Shown one piece after another: positions 1 to 9,995 of a stretch of DNA of 64,000 bases; position 1 is the first letter of the stretch, and each line of letters opens with the position of its first letter. This stretch comes from Burkholderia latens. Lineage in GTDB: Bacteria > Pseudomonadota > Gammaproteobacteria > Burkholderiales > Burkholderiaceae. Below the pieces are notes generated by a model. That model saw nothing but the letters and a program-made list of their open reading frames with translations, was not told the DNA's origin and did no database searches. The position numbers were made by a program, and so were the translations under genes. The stretch is from assembly GCF_902499045.1 (NCBI RefSeq), contig NZ_CABVPL010000021.1, positions 1 through 64,000 on the forward strand, in the 5' to 3' direction.

Positions 1-50
1 GCGGCGATCGCGACGGCGCCGAGCGCGGCGGCACGCAGCCGGGCGCGCAT
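1..50 (-). CDS. Start of outer-membrane efflux lipoprotein (partial)
   Basis: An ATG on the minus strand opens a frame that runs off the left edge of the window. The visible residues (MRARLRAAALGAVAIA) look like a signal peptide: basic start, then an Ala/Val-rich hydrophobic stretch. It begins 5 bp after the stop of the adaptor gene, so it is the third gene of the efflux operon. By the usual order of such operons it should be a NodT/OprM-type outer-membrane factor. That identity is inferred from context only, because only 16 codons are visible. Confidence 0.55.
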   Translation of the reverse strand, partial: MRARLRAAALGAVAIA

Positions 51-55
51 CGCGC

Positions 56-1288
56 TCACGACTTCGCTCCCGCGACCGTGGACGCCGGCTTCGCCGCCGG
101 CGCCGCCTGCACGACGACCGTGTCGCCGTTCGCGAGCGCGTCGCCCGGGTTCTCGACGAGGCGGTCGTTCGGCGTCAGCGGGCCGTCGACTTCGAGCGTC
201 TGCCCGATCGTGCGCGCGACCGTCACGGCTTTCAGGTGCACGCGGCCGTTCGCGTCGACGGTCGCGACCGTCGGCCCTTCGCCACGGAACAGCAGCGTAT
301 TGGCCGGAATCTGCAGGCGGCCGACCGGCGTCATCGGCAGCGTCGCCTGCACGTATGCGCCGGGCAGCAGCCGGCCGTCCGGGTTCGGCAGCGTGATCTC
401 GATCTGCAGCGAGCGCGTCGCGACGTCGATCGCCTGCGACGTGCGCGTGATCGTGCCGTCGAAGGTCTGGCCCGGCAGCTCGGCCTGCGCGACGCTCACG
501 TGCTGGCCGACCTTGATCTGCTGCGCGTAGGCCTGCGGCACCTGCACGTACAGGCGCAGCCGGTCGGCCTGCACGACCGTGAACAGCGAGCGGCCCGCGT
601 TGCCGGAGCTGACGAGATCGCCGACGTCGACGTTGCGCTGCGTGACGATTCCGTCGATCGGCGCGACGATGCGCTGGAAGCCCTTCAGCTCGGTGAGCCG
701 GCGCATGTTCGCATCGGCCGCGGCGAGTGTCGCCGTGCCCTGGTTGAACGCGCCTTGCCGGTCGTCGAGCTCCTGCTGCGACACCGCATCGCGCTGGCGC
801 AGCTGCTGCGCGCGATCGAACGACGTCTTCGCGAGCGCGAGCGCGGCCTGCGCCTGCTGGCGCTGCGCGGTGGCCTGCGCGAGTTCCTGGTTCAGCTCCG
901 GCGTGTCGAGCTCGGCGAGCACCTGCCCCTGCTTCACGTGCGCGCCGATGTCGGCTTGCCAGCGCAGCACGTAGCCGCTCGCGCGCGCATAGATCGGCGC
1001 CTCGACGAAGCCGCGCAGCGTGCCGGGCAGCGTCAGCTTGCCGCCGGTGGCCGCGTCGACCGGATGCACGACGCTCACGTACTGGCGCGTGTTCTGCTCG
1101 GCGACCGCGTCGAGATGGCTGCGGTTCAGCACGTTGACGACGATCGTGCGCGCCGCGCCCGCGGCGAGCAGCACGCCGATCACGATCAACACGACCCGAG
1201 CGCGCCGCGACACCGACGTGCGCGTCGGCAGGTGCATGCCGTGTTCGTCCACCTGGATGCCGACGGCGCTGTGATGTTTCTCTTCCAT
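56..1288 (-). CDS. RND efflux periplasmic adaptor subunit (membrane fusion protein)
   Basis: About 410 aa, in the HlyD/AcrA class. It bridges the inner-membrane RND pump and an outer-membrane channel. An N-terminal membrane segment lies near residues 31-50. A biotinyl-lipoyl half motif follows (APIYARASGYVLRWQADIGA), then an Ala/Gln-rich coiled-coil hairpin and the second lipoyl half (RIVAPIDGIVTQRNVDVGDL), then beta-barrel and membrane-proximal domains. It lies 36 bp downstream of the pump gene and 5 bp upstream of the next gene, so all three should be co-transcribed. The ATG used gives MEEKHH; a TTG four codons upstream is possible. Neither start has a clear Shine-Dalgarno sequence, so translation may be coupled to the pump gene. 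Confidence 0.9.
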   Translation of the reverse strand: MEEKHHSAVGIQVDEHGMHLPTRTSVSRRARVVLIVIGVLLAAGAARTIVVNVLNRSHLDAVAEQNTRQYVSVVHPVDAATGGKLTLPGTLRGFVEAPIYARASGYVLRWQADIGAHVKQGQVLAELDTPELNQELAQATAQRQQAQAALALAKTSFDRAQQLRQRDAVSQQELDDRQGAFNQGTATLAAADANMRRLTELKGFQRIVAPIDGIVTQRNVDVGDLVSSGNAGRSLFTVVQADRLRLYVQVPQAYAQQIKVGQHVSVAQAELPGQTFDGTITRTSQAIDVATRSLQIEITLPNPDGRLLPGAYVQATLPMTPVGRLQIPANTLLFRGEGPTVATVDANGRVHLKAVTVARTIGQTLEVDGPLTPNDRLVENPGDALANGDTVVVQAAPAAKPASTVAGAKS

Positions 1289-1324
1289 GAATTCAACCAA
1301 TTCAACCGGGTAGTGGGGCGAAAG

Positions 1325-4300
1325 TCAGTGTCCGGCCTGGCGCGCGCGCCGGCGGGCCAGCCGCGCATGCACGCCGCCGAACACGAGCGGCACGAACAGC
1401 AGCGTCGAAACGGTGGCGAACAGCAGCCCGCCGATCACCGCGCGGCCGAGCGGTGCGTTCTGCTCGGCGCCTTCGCCGAGACCGAGCGCCATCGGCACCA
1501 TCCCGATGATCATCGCGAGCGCCGTCATCAATACCGGGCGGATCCGCGTCGCGCCGGCCTCCAGCGCGGCGGTCAGCGGCGGCGCGCCGGCCGCGAGGCG
1601 CTGGCGCGCGAACGACACGACCAGGATGCTGTTCGCGGTCGCGACGCCGACCGTCATGATCGCGCCGGTCAGCGCGGGCACGCTCAGGTGCGTGCCGGTG
1701 ATGAACAGCATCCACGCGATGCCGGCGAGTGCGGCCGGCATCGCGCTGACGATGATCAGCGGATCGAGCCACGACTGGAAGTTCACGACGATCAGCAGGT
1801 AGACGAGCACGATCGCCATCGCGACGCCGGCGCCGAGGCCAAGGTACGACGTGCGCATCGTCTCGACCTGGCCGCGCACCGACAGGTCGGTGCCGCGCGG
1901 CAGCGTCGCGCGCGCGTCGGACACGATCCGCTCGATCTCGCTCGCGACCGAGCCGAGATCGCGGCCTTCGACGCTCACGTACAGGTCGATCGCCGGGCGA
2001 ATGTTGTAGTGCGTGATCACGGCCGGGTTCGCAAGCGGACGGATCTGCACGAGGTTGCCGAGCAGTTGCAGCGGCGTGCCCGTGCGGCCGCTCGCGGACA
2101 CCGGCGTGCCGAGCAGGTCGTCGATCGACGCGATGTCGTATTGCGGGGTCTGGATCTGCAGCGGGTATTGGACGCCGGTGCGCGGGTTGATCCAGAACGA
2201 CGGCGTCGTTTGCGAACTGCCGGACAGCGAGATCAGCATGTTCTGCGCGACGTTCTGCGCGGAGAGGCTGAGCTGCTGCATGCGCGTACGGTCCATGTCG
2301 GCCACCAGAGTCGGTTCGTCGTTGCGCTGCAGCACGTGCACGTCGACGGCGCCGGGAATTTGCCTGATCTTTTTCATCAGGCTGCTCGCGATAATCATGT
2401 TACTCGCGAGATCGTTGCCGAGCACCTGCAGGTCGATCGCGGCCGGCTGACCGAAGTTGAGGATCTGCGTGATGATGTCCGACGGCTGGAAGAAGAACTC
2501 GACGCCCGGGAAGCGCCGCGGCAGCAGCGTGCGCAGCGTCTGCACGTAGTGCTGCGTCGAGCGGTGGCCGGGCTTCAGCGCGATCATCAGCTCGCCGTCG
2601 AGCGTGCCGATCGTGCCGCTGTTGCTGTACGACAGGTTGATGCCGCTCACCGGCAGCCCGAGGTTGTCGACGATCGCGCCGAGTTCGTCGGGCGGCACCG
2701 TCTCGCGGATCACGCGCTCGACCTGGTCGGCGAGACGCGCGGTTTCCTCGATCCGGTAGCCGGTCGGCGCGCGCATGTGCAGCCGGATGTTGCCGGAATC
2801 GGCGTTCGGGAAGAAGTCGCGGCCGAGCACGAACACGAGCGCGGTCGAAAGCGCGCAGAAGCCGAGGAAGCACGTCGCGTAGAAGCGGCGGCGCACCAGC
2901 AGCATGCTCAGCAGCACGATGTACCACGCGCGCAGCCGCTCGAACGCAGCGTTGAACGCATGATGGACGCGCGCGAAACGCGACATCGGGCGATGCGGGG
3001 CGCTGCCTGCCTGCTGCGGGCGGAACAGCAGCATCGCGAGCGTCGGCACGAGCGTGCGCGACAGCACGTACGACGCGAGCATCGCGAACACCACGGCTTC
3101 CGCGAGCGGCACGAACAGGTAGCGCGCGACGCCCGTCAGGAAGAACATCGGCACGAACACGATGCAGATGCACAGCGTCGACACGAACGCAGGCACCGCG
3201 ATCTCGCCCGCGCCTTCGAGAATCGCGTCGTGCAGGTCGGTTCCGAGATGCAGATGCCGCTCGATGTTCTCGATCGTGACCGTCGCATCGTCGACCAGGA
3301 TCCCGACCGCGAGCGCGAGCCCGCCGAGCGTCATGATGTTGATGGTCTCGCCGAGCGCGGACAGCGCGATCAGCGACGTGAAGATCGACAGCGGAATCGA
3401 GATCGCGATGATCAGCGTGCTGCGCCAGTTGCCGAGGAACAGCAGGATCATCATCGCGGTCAGCACCGCGGCGATCAGCGCCTCGTGGATCACGCCCTGC
3501 ACGGCCGCGTTGACGAACACCGACTGGTCGAACAGCGGCGTGATCGTGAGTCCTTCCGGCAGCGTCGGGATCACCTTCGGCAGCAGCGCCTTCAGGTCCG
3601 ACACGACCTTCAGCGTCGACGCGTCGCCCGTCTTCAGGATCGACATCAGCACGCCGCGCTGCCCGTTCTGGCGCACCACGTTGGTCTGTGGCGCGAAGCC
3701 GTCGCGCACCGACGCGATTTCGCGCAGGTAGGTCGTCGCGCCGCCGACGGTCTGGACCGGCAGGTTGCTGATGTCGGCGACCGTGTCGGCCGATGCGTTC
3801 GTGTCGATCCGGTATTCGGTGCGGCCCATCTTCGCGGTGCCGGTCGGCAGCACGAGGTTCTGCGCGTTCACAGCGTTGACGATGTCGGCGGGCGTCAACC
3901 CTTTCGCGAGCAGCGCCTGCGGATCGAGATCGATCGCGACGACGCGCGTGCGGCCGCCGTACGGGAACGGGATCTGCGCGCCGGGAATCGTGATCAGCTG
4001 CGGTCGCAGGAAGTTGAGCGCGATGTCGGCGAGCGACTGTTCGCTGAGCGTCTTGCTCGACAATCCGAGCTGGATCACCGGGATGCTCGACGCCGAGTAC
4101 GTGATCACGAGCGGCGGCGTCGCGCCCTGCGGCATCTGCCGCACGATCGCCTGCGCGGACGACACCGTCTGCGCGATCGCCGTCTGCACGTTCGCGCCCG
4201 GCTGCAGGAACACCTTCACGACCGCGATGCCCGGCAGCGACGTCGACTCGATGTGCTGGATGTTGCTGACGGTGGTCGTCAGCACGCGCTCATGGACGGC

Positions 4301-4492
4301 CGTGATCCGGTTGGTCATCTCGGATGCGGAGAAGCCGGTGTAATTCCAGATCACGCTGATGACGGGGATGTTGATCGCGGGCAGCACGTCGACGGGCGTG
4401 CGCATCAGCGCGAGCGGGGTGGCCAGCACGATCATGATGGCCATCACGATGAACGTGTAGGGGCGCCTGAGCGCGAGGTTGACGATCCACAT
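1325..4492 (-). CDS. RND multidrug efflux pump, inner-membrane permease
   Basis: 1055 aa, the normal length for an AcrB/MdtB-like HAE1 pump. It should export drugs or other small molecules by proton antiport. It has the typical N-terminal transmembrane helix, two large periplasmic loops and the TM4 proton-relay pair Asp401-Asp402 (GILVDDATVTIEN). In the TM10 segment, where AcrB has Lys940 (SAKNAI), this protein reads TANSI, so the relay lysine is absent. It is the first gene of a minus-strand operon pump-adaptor-outer-membrane factor. The substrate cannot be told from sequence. Confidence 0.93.
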   Translation of the reverse strand: MWIVNLALRRPYTFIVMAIMIVLATPLALMRTPVDVLPAINIPVISVIWNYTGFSASEMTNRITAVHERVLTTTVSNIQHIESTSLPGIAVVKVFLQPGANVQTAIAQTVSSAQAIVRQMPQGATPPLVITYSASSIPVIQLGLSSKTLSEQSLADIALNFLRPQLITIPGAQIPFPYGGRTRVVAIDLDPQALLAKGLTPADIVNAVNAQNLVLPTGTAKMGRTEYRIDTNASADTVADISNLPVQTVGGATTYLREIASVRDGFAPQTNVVRQNGQRGVLMSILKTGDASTLKVVSDLKALLPKVIPTLPEGLTITPLFDQSVFVNAAVQGVIHEALIAAVLTAMMILLFLGNWRSTLIIAISIPLSIFTSLIALSALGETINIMTLGGLALAVGILVDDATVTIENIERHLHLGTDLHDAILEGAGEIAVPAFVSTLCICIVFVPMFFLTGVARYLFVPLAEAVVFAMLASYVLSRTLVPTLAMLLFRPQQAGSAPHRPMSRFARVHHAFNAAFERLRAWYIVLLSMLLVRRRFYATCFLGFCALSTALVFVLGRDFFPNADSGNIRLHMRAPTGYRIEETARLADQVERVIRETVPPDELGAIVDNLGLPVSGINLSYSNSGTIGTLDGELMIALKPGHRSTQHYVQTLRTLLPRRFPGVEFFFQPSDIITQILNFGQPAAIDLQVLGNDLASNMIIASSLMKKIRQIPGAVDVHVLQRNDEPTLVADMDRTRMQQLSLSAQNVAQNMLISLSGSSQTTPSFWINPRTGVQYPLQIQTPQYDIASIDDLLGTPVSASGRTGTPLQLLGNLVQIRPLANPAVITHYNIRPAIDLYVSVEGRDLGSVASEIERIVSDARATLPRGTDLSVRGQVETMRTSYLGLGAGVAMAIVLVYLLIVVNFQSWLDPLIIVSAMPAALAGIAWMLFITGTHLSVPALTGAIMTVGVATANSILVVSFARQRLAAGAPPLTAALEAGATRIRPVLMTALAMIIGMVPMALGLGEGAEQNAPLGRAVIGGLLFATVSTLLFVPLVFGGVHARLARRRARQAGH

Positions 4493-4720
4493 GGAGGCGG
4501 CGGGACAGGCGGTGATCAGGCGGCGGTGAAGGGAACCCGAATGATAGGCGCCGGGGCGGAACGGGTTACTGGCGCGAAACTGGCGGGATTGTCAGATTGG
4601 CATGCGTCGATGGGCGGCCGATTCATCGGATCAAATGCATGCGCGCGCACCGTCGGGCGGGCTGCCGCCGCACCGGTTGCGCATGCCGCCGCATTGACGA
4701 TTCCGCTCATCGCGCGTCGC

Positions 4721-5488
4721 TCAGATCTGCTCCATCCCGACGCGCGCGAGCGCGGCCAGGTCGACCACGTCGATCTGGTTGTATGCGAGCCGCAGCACGC
4801 CGAGTTTCTCGAGCTGCTGCAGCGCCTGGTTGATCCGCTGCCGCGACACGCCGACGAGCATCCCAAGCTCCTCCTGCGAGATCGCGAGCGACGGGCCGGT
4901 GTCCGGGTACAGGTCGGGATTGAACAGCTGCGCGAGCGCCTGCGCGACGCGCGCGTCGACGTCGAGCAGCCGGCTGTTCTGGATCGACGCGATGAATTCG
5001 CCCATCCGGTTGTTCAGCTGATGGATCACGAAGCGCGTGAACGGCAGGCTCGTGTCGAGCAGCGCATGGAACGTGTCGACCGGCACGAACAGCACGGTCG
5101 AGCGCTGGACCGCGACCACTTCGTATTTGCGCAGCTCGCGCTTGATCACGCTGCCTTCGCCGAACCAGCCGCCCGACGGCACGCCGGAAAACGTGCAGCC
5201 GCGACCCGATGCGTTGAAGATCGCGAGCTTCAGCAGCCCGCGATGCACGCCGATCCAGTATTCGGACGGTGCGAGCCGCTGCGCGATCACGTCGCCGGCG
5301 TCGCGCTGCTCGGCGCGCGATTGCGCGAGCACGAGCGCCTGATGTTCCGGCGCGAGCGCGCGGAACCATGCGCACTGGCCGAACAGCGCGGACAGCGGCG
5401 GCAACGGGCCCGCGTCGAGCGGCATGCCGGCCGGCGGGCTGGAAACGGTGGCGGCCGGGTCGGGCGGCGCAACGGAGTGGTCGTGCAT
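4721..5488 (-). CDS. Crp/Fnr family transcriptional regulator
   Basis: 255 aa. A cyclic-nucleotide-binding-like beta-barrel spans about residues 35-150. A dimer helix follows, then a C-terminal winged helix with the HTH around residues 203-226 (SQEELGMLVGVSRQRINQAL). The recognition helix reads SRQRIN instead of the ETVSR of FNR or CRP, so its DNA site probably differs. No N-terminal cysteine cluster is present, so it is not an iron-sulfur oxygen sensor. It is divergent from the acyl-CoA synthetase gene, with 168 bp between them, and may control that gene. The start is MHDHSV; in-frame sequence upstream is only a shadow of the synthetase gene. Confidence 0.85.
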   Translation of the reverse strand: MHDHSVAPPDPAATVSSPPAGMPLDAGPLPPLSALFGQCAWFRALAPEHQALVLAQSRAEQRDAGDVIAQRLAPSEYWIGVHRGLLKLAIFNASGRGCTFSGVPSGGWFGEGSVIKRELRKYEVVAVQRSTVLFVPVDTFHALLDTSLPFTRFVIHQLNNRMGEFIASIQNSRLLDVDARVAQALAQLFNPDLYPDTGPSLAISQEELGMLVGVSRQRINQALQQLEKLGVLRLAYNQIDVVDLAALARVGMEQI

Positions 5489-5591
5489 GGATGCGGGTTT
5501 GCGAGGATAGGGATAACGCGCAGCGCTCGCGGCGTACTCTGTCGTTTCGATGACAGACGGCTCACAATAGCGCCCGTTAGGCTGTCGGCAA

Positions 5592-5605
5592 TTGAACCAC
5601 ATCAA
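5592..5605. promoter_or_regulatory. Fnr/Crp-type half-palindromic box
   Basis: The sequence TTGAACCACATCAA fits the FNR/Anr consensus TTGAT-N4-ATCAA with one mismatch. It lies between the divergent Crp/Fnr regulator gene and the acyl-CoA synthetase gene, 52 bp before the synthetase start codon. It could bind the FNR encoded at 52.3-53.1 kb or, less likely given its altered recognition helix, the adjacent regulator. This is inference from sequence only. Confidence 0.4.
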
Positions 5606-5656
5606 AACGAGCCGGGGTGCATGCACGCCGGCCGGCAGAAACCGGGAGACAGGATC

Positions 5657-7309
5657 ATGACGCAGATGTTCGAGGCCGGGCTCGGCCGCCGCGATGCCAA
5701 CTACGTGCCGGTCACGCCGATCGATTTTCTGGTCCGCGCGGCCGAAGTCTACGGCGAGCGGCTCGCGATCGTGCACGGCGACGTGCGCCGCACGTGGGGC
5801 GAAACGTACACGCGGGCGAAGCAGCTCGCGAGCGCGCTCGCGCAGGCCGGCGTCGCGCGCGGCGACACGGTCGCGGCGCTGCTGCCGAACATTCCGGCGA
5901 TGGTCGAGGCGCACTTCGGCGTGCCGATGGCCGGCGCGGTGCTCAACACGATCAACACGCGGCTCGACATCTCGTCGGTGCTGTTCATGCTGCGTCACGG
6001 CGAGGCGAAGGTGCTGATCGTCGATACCGAATACGCGGATCTCGCGCAGCGCGCGGCGCTCGAACTGCCGGGGCTGAAGATCGTCAGCGTCGCCGACGCG
6101 ATGCCGGCCGACCCGGCCCGCTTCGCGGGCGCGACCGACTACGAAGCCTTCGTCGGCGGCGGCGACCCCGACTACGCATGGACGCTGCCCGCCGACGAAT
6201 GGGATGCGATCGCGCTGAACTACACGTCGGGCACGACGGGCGACCCGAAGGGCGTCGTCTATCACCATCGCGGCGCGTATCTCGCGGCGATCAGCAACAT
6301 CCTCGAATGGGACATGCCGAAGCACGCGGTGTATCTGTGGACGCTGCCGATGTTCCACTGCAACGGCTGGTGCTTCCCGTGGGCCGTCGCCGCGCGCGCG
6401 GGCGTGAACGTGTGCCTGCGCAAGTTCGACGCGAAGACGGTGTTCGACCTGATCCGCCGCGAACGCGTCACGCATTACTGCGGCGCGCCGATCGTGCAGA
6501 GCGCGATCGCGAACGCGCCGGCCGAGCTGCGCGAAGGCATCGATCACACGGTGCACGCGATGGTCGCGGGCGCGGCGCCCGCGCCGGCCGTGATCGCGAA
6601 GATGAAGGAAATCGGCTTCGACCTGCTGCACGTGTACGGGCTGACCGAGGTCTACGGCCCGGCGACCGTGTGCGCGAAGCAGGCGCACTGGGACGACCTG
6701 CCGGATGACGAGCGTGCGCGGCTCAATGCGCGGCAGGGCGTGCGCTATCACCTGGAAGCGGGCGCGACGGTGCTCGACCCGGACACGATGGCGCCGGTGC
6801 CGGCCGACGGCGAGACGCTCGGCGAGATCATGTTCCGCGGCAACATCTGCATGAAGGGCTACCTGAAGAACCCGAAGGCGACCGACGAAGCGTTCCACGG
6901 CGGCTGGTTCCATACGGGCGATCTCGGCGTGCTGACGCCCGACGGCTATATCCGCATCAAGGACCGCCGCAAGGACATCATCATTTCCGGCGGCGAGAAC
7001 ATCTCGAGCATCGAGGTCGAGGATGCGCTGTACCGGCATCCGGCCGTCGCGGTCGCGGCGGTCGTCGCGATGCCGGACCCGAAGTGGGGCGAGGTGCCGT
7101 GCGCGTTCGTCGAACTGCGCGACGGCGCGAGCGCGACCGAGGAGGAGATCGTCGCGCACTGCAGGCAGCTGCTCGCGGGGTTCAAGGTGCCGAAGGCCGT
7201 GCGCTTCGGCGAACTGCCGAAGACGTCGACTGGCAAGATCCAGAAATTCCAGTTGCGCAACGCGGTCGGCTCGGACAAGGCGATCGACCTGGCGGGCGAC
7301 AAGAAGTAA
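5657..7309 (+). CDS. Acyl-CoA synthetase (AMP-forming)
   Basis: 550 aa, a full-length member of the ANL adenylating superfamily (COG0318). It activates a carboxylic acid to its CoA thioester via an acyl-adenylate. The P-loop YTSGTTGDPKGV is at about residues 188-199, the A5-type motif VYGLTEVYG is near 330, and GWFHTGDLG, KDRRKDIIISGGENIS and the C-terminal lysine motif KTSTGKIQK are present. The ATG at 5657 follows a GGGAGACAGG ribosome site, while the open frame upstream is a shadow. The sequence resembles medium-chain or AlkK-like enzymes, but the chain length is not certain. It is divergent from a Crp/Fnr regulator. Confidence 0.92.
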   Translation: MTQMFEAGLGRRDANYVPVTPIDFLVRAAEVYGERLAIVHGDVRRTWGETYTRAKQLASALAQAGVARGDTVAALLPNIPAMVEAHFGVPMAGAVLNTINTRLDISSVLFMLRHGEAKVLIVDTEYADLAQRAALELPGLKIVSVADAMPADPARFAGATDYEAFVGGGDPDYAWTLPADEWDAIALNYTSGTTGDPKGVVYHHRGAYLAAISNILEWDMPKHAVYLWTLPMFHCNGWCFPWAVAARAGVNVCLRKFDAKTVFDLIRRERVTHYCGAPIVQSAIANAPAELREGIDHTVHAMVAGAAPAPAVIAKMKEIGFDLLHVYGLTEVYGPATVCAKQAHWDDLPDDERARLNARQGVRYHLEAGATVLDPDTMAPVPADGETLGEIMFRGNICMKGYLKNPKATDEAFHGGWFHTGDLGVLTPDGYIRIKDRRKDIIISGGENISSIEVEDALYRHPAVAVAAVVAMPDPKWGEVPCAFVELRDGASATEEEIVAHCRQLLAGFKVPKAVRFGELPKTSTGKIQKFQLRNAVGSDKAIDLAGDKK

Positions 7310-7348
7310 CGGGCGGGGCGGGCGGATGCCCGGCCGTTCGCCCCCGCG

Positions 7349-9325
7349 TCACGCGGCGCGTTCGAGCCGGAACACGCTGACCGCTTCCGCCAGTTGCGCG
7401 GCCTGGTCGCGCAACGCGACGGCCGCGCGCTCGGCATCCGAGATCAGCGTCGCGTTCTGCTGCGTCGCCTCGCCGATCTGCGTGATCGCCTGGTTCACCT
7501 GCTCGATGCCGGTCGACTGCTCGCGCGACGCGGCGCTGATCTCGCCGATCAGCGTGCTGACCTGCTCGATGCGCTGGACGATGTCGCGCATCGTGCCGCG
7601 CGCGGCGTCCGCGATCTGGTAGCCCTGTTCGACGGTCGTCGACGATTCGGCGCTCAGCGCGTCGATTTCCTTGACCGCGGCCGCGCTGCGCTGCGCGAGC
7701 GCGCGCACTTCGGCCGCGACCACCGCGAAGCCCCGGCCGTGTTCGCCCGCGCGTGCGGCCTCGACGGCCGCGTTCAGCGCGAGGATGTTGGTCTGGAACG
7801 CGATGCCTTCGATCGTGCTCGTGATTTCGGCGATCCGGCGCGTCGCACGGCCGATGTCGTCCATCGTCGCGACCACGCGTTGCACGGCGGTGTCGCCGTC
7901 GGTCGCGGCGGCCGATGCGTCCGCGACCAGCGCGTTCGCCTGCGCGGCGTGGTCGGCATTCTGCTGCACGGCGGCCGTGATCTGCTCCATGCTCGCGGCC
8001 GTCTGCTCGACGCTGCTCGCCTGCGTCGCGATCCGCGCGGCGATGTCGCCGCTGCCGGCCGCGATGCCGACCGTGCCGCGCGCGATGTCGGACGCGCCGC
8101 TGCGCACCTGCGCGACGATCCGCGCGAGGCCGTCGCCGATCCCGTCGACCGCCTGCACGAGCCGCCCGATCTCGTCGTTGCGCGCGGTGCCGCCCGCGCC
8201 GTCGCGGATCCGGATGCTGAGATCGCCCGCCGCATAGCGTTCCGACGCGCGTGCCGCCGCATCGAGCGGCCGGCTCACGACGCGTCGCACGACGATGACG
8301 AACAGCGCGGCGAATGCGGCGACGAGCACCGCGCCGATCATCAGGAAGCGGTTGCGGGTGGCGCGCATCGTGGCGAGCAGTTCGTCGTCGAGCGCGATGC
8401 CGCCGACGAGCCATTGCCACTGCGGAATCGTCGTGAACGACACGAATTTCGCGGTCGGCCCGGCATCGCGCGCTGCCGGGTCGGTCGACGTATACGCGAG
8501 CCGGCCCTGGCCGGCCGCGAGCATCTGCGCAAACGGCGCGCGCGCGTCGTCGGCGCGCTGGCCCGCCGCGTCGGGATGCACGACGAACGTGCCGCGCGAC
8601 GGCCCCTGCGATGCGTCGAGCACGAAGTAGTAGCCGTTGTCGCCGATTTTCAGCGACCGGATGCCGTCTTCGACGAGCTTGAGCTCGCCGCTGATGTCGA
8701 GGCCGACGAACAGCGCGCCGATCACGCGGCCGGTCGCGTCGGTCACCGGCTTGTACTGCGTGATGTACGGCCGGCCGAACAGCTTCGCGAGGCCCGTGTA
8801 GCTGCGCCCGGCGACGAGCGGCGCGTATGCGGGGCCGGCGCGGTCGAGCTTGGTGCCGACGGCGCGCGCGCCGTCCTGCTTTTTCAGCGACGTCGTGATG
8901 CGCACGAAATCGTCGCCGTCGCGCGCGAAGATCGTCGCGATCGCGCCGCTCTTCGTCAGGAACTGGTCGGGAATCGAGTAATCGAGGTCGAGCGGCTGGC
9001 CGCCCGCGGACAGCACCGGCGCGGCGACGCCGCCAATGTCGACGGTGCGCGTCGCGTCGAGCGCGAAATCGGCCGGCAGGAAACTCGCGAACAGCGACAT
9101 CGCGCGGGTGGCTTCGGCAGACAGCGCCTTGTCGAACAGCTCGACCATCGCGCGGATCGACTGCTCCTTGTCGGCGATGCGCGCGTGCGCCTCATCGGCG
9201 AGTTGCTGGCTGGCGAAATGGGCGAGCGCCCATGCGAACACGGTGAACAGCAGTGCGACGAGCGCGCACGCGAGTGCTGCAAGGCGCGCGCCGACGCTCG
9301 CCCGGCCCAATTGAGTCAATCTCAT
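7349..9325 (-). CDS. Methyl-accepting chemotaxis protein with periplasmic Cache domain
   Basis: 658 aa. TM1 is near residues 12-34, followed by a periplasmic region of about 290 residues that fits a Cache-type sensor. TM2 is near 326-350, followed by HAMP and a C-terminal signalling coiled coil with the conserved hairpin [20 protein letters not shown]. It should sense an external ligand and control the CheA kinase. No other chemotaxis genes are nearby, so it acts with a distant array. The start at MRLTQLG is chosen because TM1 follows at once; 13 extra upstream codons are possible. Its end is convergent with the acyl-CoA synthetase gene, 39 bp away. Confidence 0.92.
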   Translation of the reverse strand: MRLTQLGRASVGARLAALACALVALLFTVFAWALAHFASQQLADEAHARIADKEQSIRAMVELFDKALSAEATRAMSLFASFLPADFALDATRTVDIGGVAAPVLSAGGQPLDLDYSIPDQFLTKSGAIATIFARDGDDFVRITTSLKKQDGARAVGTKLDRAGPAYAPLVAGRSYTGLAKLFGRPYITQYKPVTDATGRVIGALFVGLDISGELKLVEDGIRSLKIGDNGYYFVLDASQGPSRGTFVVHPDAAGQRADDARAPFAQMLAAGQGRLAYTSTDPAARDAGPTAKFVSFTTIPQWQWLVGGIALDDELLATMRATRNRFLMIGAVLVAAFAALFVIVVRRVVSRPLDAAARASERYAAGDLSIRIRDGAGGTARNDEIGRLVQAVDGIGDGLARIVAQVRSGASDIARGTVGIAAGSGDIAARIATQASSVEQTAASMEQITAAVQQNADHAAQANALVADASAAATDGDTAVQRVVATMDDIGRATRRIAEITSTIEGIAFQTNILALNAAVEAARAGEHGRGFAVVAAEVRALAQRSAAAVKEIDALSAESSTTVEQGYQIADAARGTMRDIVQRIEQVSTLIGEISAASREQSTGIEQVNQAITQIGEATQQNATLISDAERAAVALRDQAAQLAEAVSVFRLERAA

Positions 9326-9469
9326 GCGGCATCCTGAGTGGGGTGGGACAGAGGCGGAACGCACGCGTCACCGCACTACTGTAAGGAATACGGCAGCTTC
9401 GGCGAAATCTTTAGACGGATGACGCGAGGCGGCGCGAGGTGGCGGATTCGGCGCCGGGGCGGCCGGGTG

Positions 9470-9901
9470 TCAGGACGTCGCGAGCCACGCGACGGCGAGA
9501 TAGCGGCCGACCTTCGCGATCGTCACGATAGCGACGAAGGTCGGCAGCGGTTCGCGCAGCACGCCGGCAATGACCGTCAGCGGATCGCCGATCACCGGCG
9601 CCCAGCTCAGCAGCAGCGACCAGCGGCCATAGCGCCGGTACCAGCCTTCGGCGCGCGCGAGCGCGGCCGGCTTCACCGGAAACCAGCGGCGGTCGCGAAA
9701 GCGCTCGATGCCGCGGCCGAGCATCCAGTTGATCGCCGAACCTGCGACGTTGCCGACACTCGCAACGAGCACCAGCGCCCACGCGGGTTCGCGGCCGGCG
9801 AGCAGCAAGCCGGCGAGGACGGCTTCGGACTGGAGCGGAAACAGCGTGGCGGCGACCATCGACACGGCGAACAGGCCGCCGTAGGTGAGCAGTTCGGACA
9901 T
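9470..9901 (-). CDS. YqaA/DedA-related VTT-domain membrane protein
   Basis: 143 aa, an integral membrane protein of the small YqaA branch of the VTT (SNARE-associated/DedA) superfamily. Hydrophobic segments lie near residues 5-35, 38-60, 95-115 and 118-138. The family-type stretch SVGNVAGSAINWMLGRGIE is visible, as is SWAPVIGDPLTVIAG. DedA/VTT proteins are linked to lipid scrambling and envelope homeostasis; the substrate here is unknown. The start MSELLTYGG is preferred. The frame stays open upstream only because it crosses the 13-bp repeat array, which lies in the promoter or leader region of this gene. Confidence 0.85.
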   Translation of the reverse strand: MSELLTYGGLFAVSMVAATLFPLQSEAVLAGLLLAGREPAWALVLVASVGNVAGSAINWMLGRGIERFRDRRWFPVKPAALARAEGWYRRYGRWSLLLSWAPVIGDPLTVIAGVLREPLPTFVAIVTIAKVGRYLAVAWLATS

Positions 9902-9995
9902 CGCGCGATTGTACCGGCCGCACGGAGTCGGGCATGACGCGGCGTGCGGTGGCGTGCGGTTGCCGTGGTCGACGGCCGAGCCTGACGCCCGTGCC

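Noticed and set aside
236-7309. A 2357-codon open frame on the plus strand
   Set aside because: Only the last 550 codons (from 5657) are a real gene. The rest is an Arg/His/Asp-rich shadow running opposite the efflux operon, as expected in high-GC DNA.
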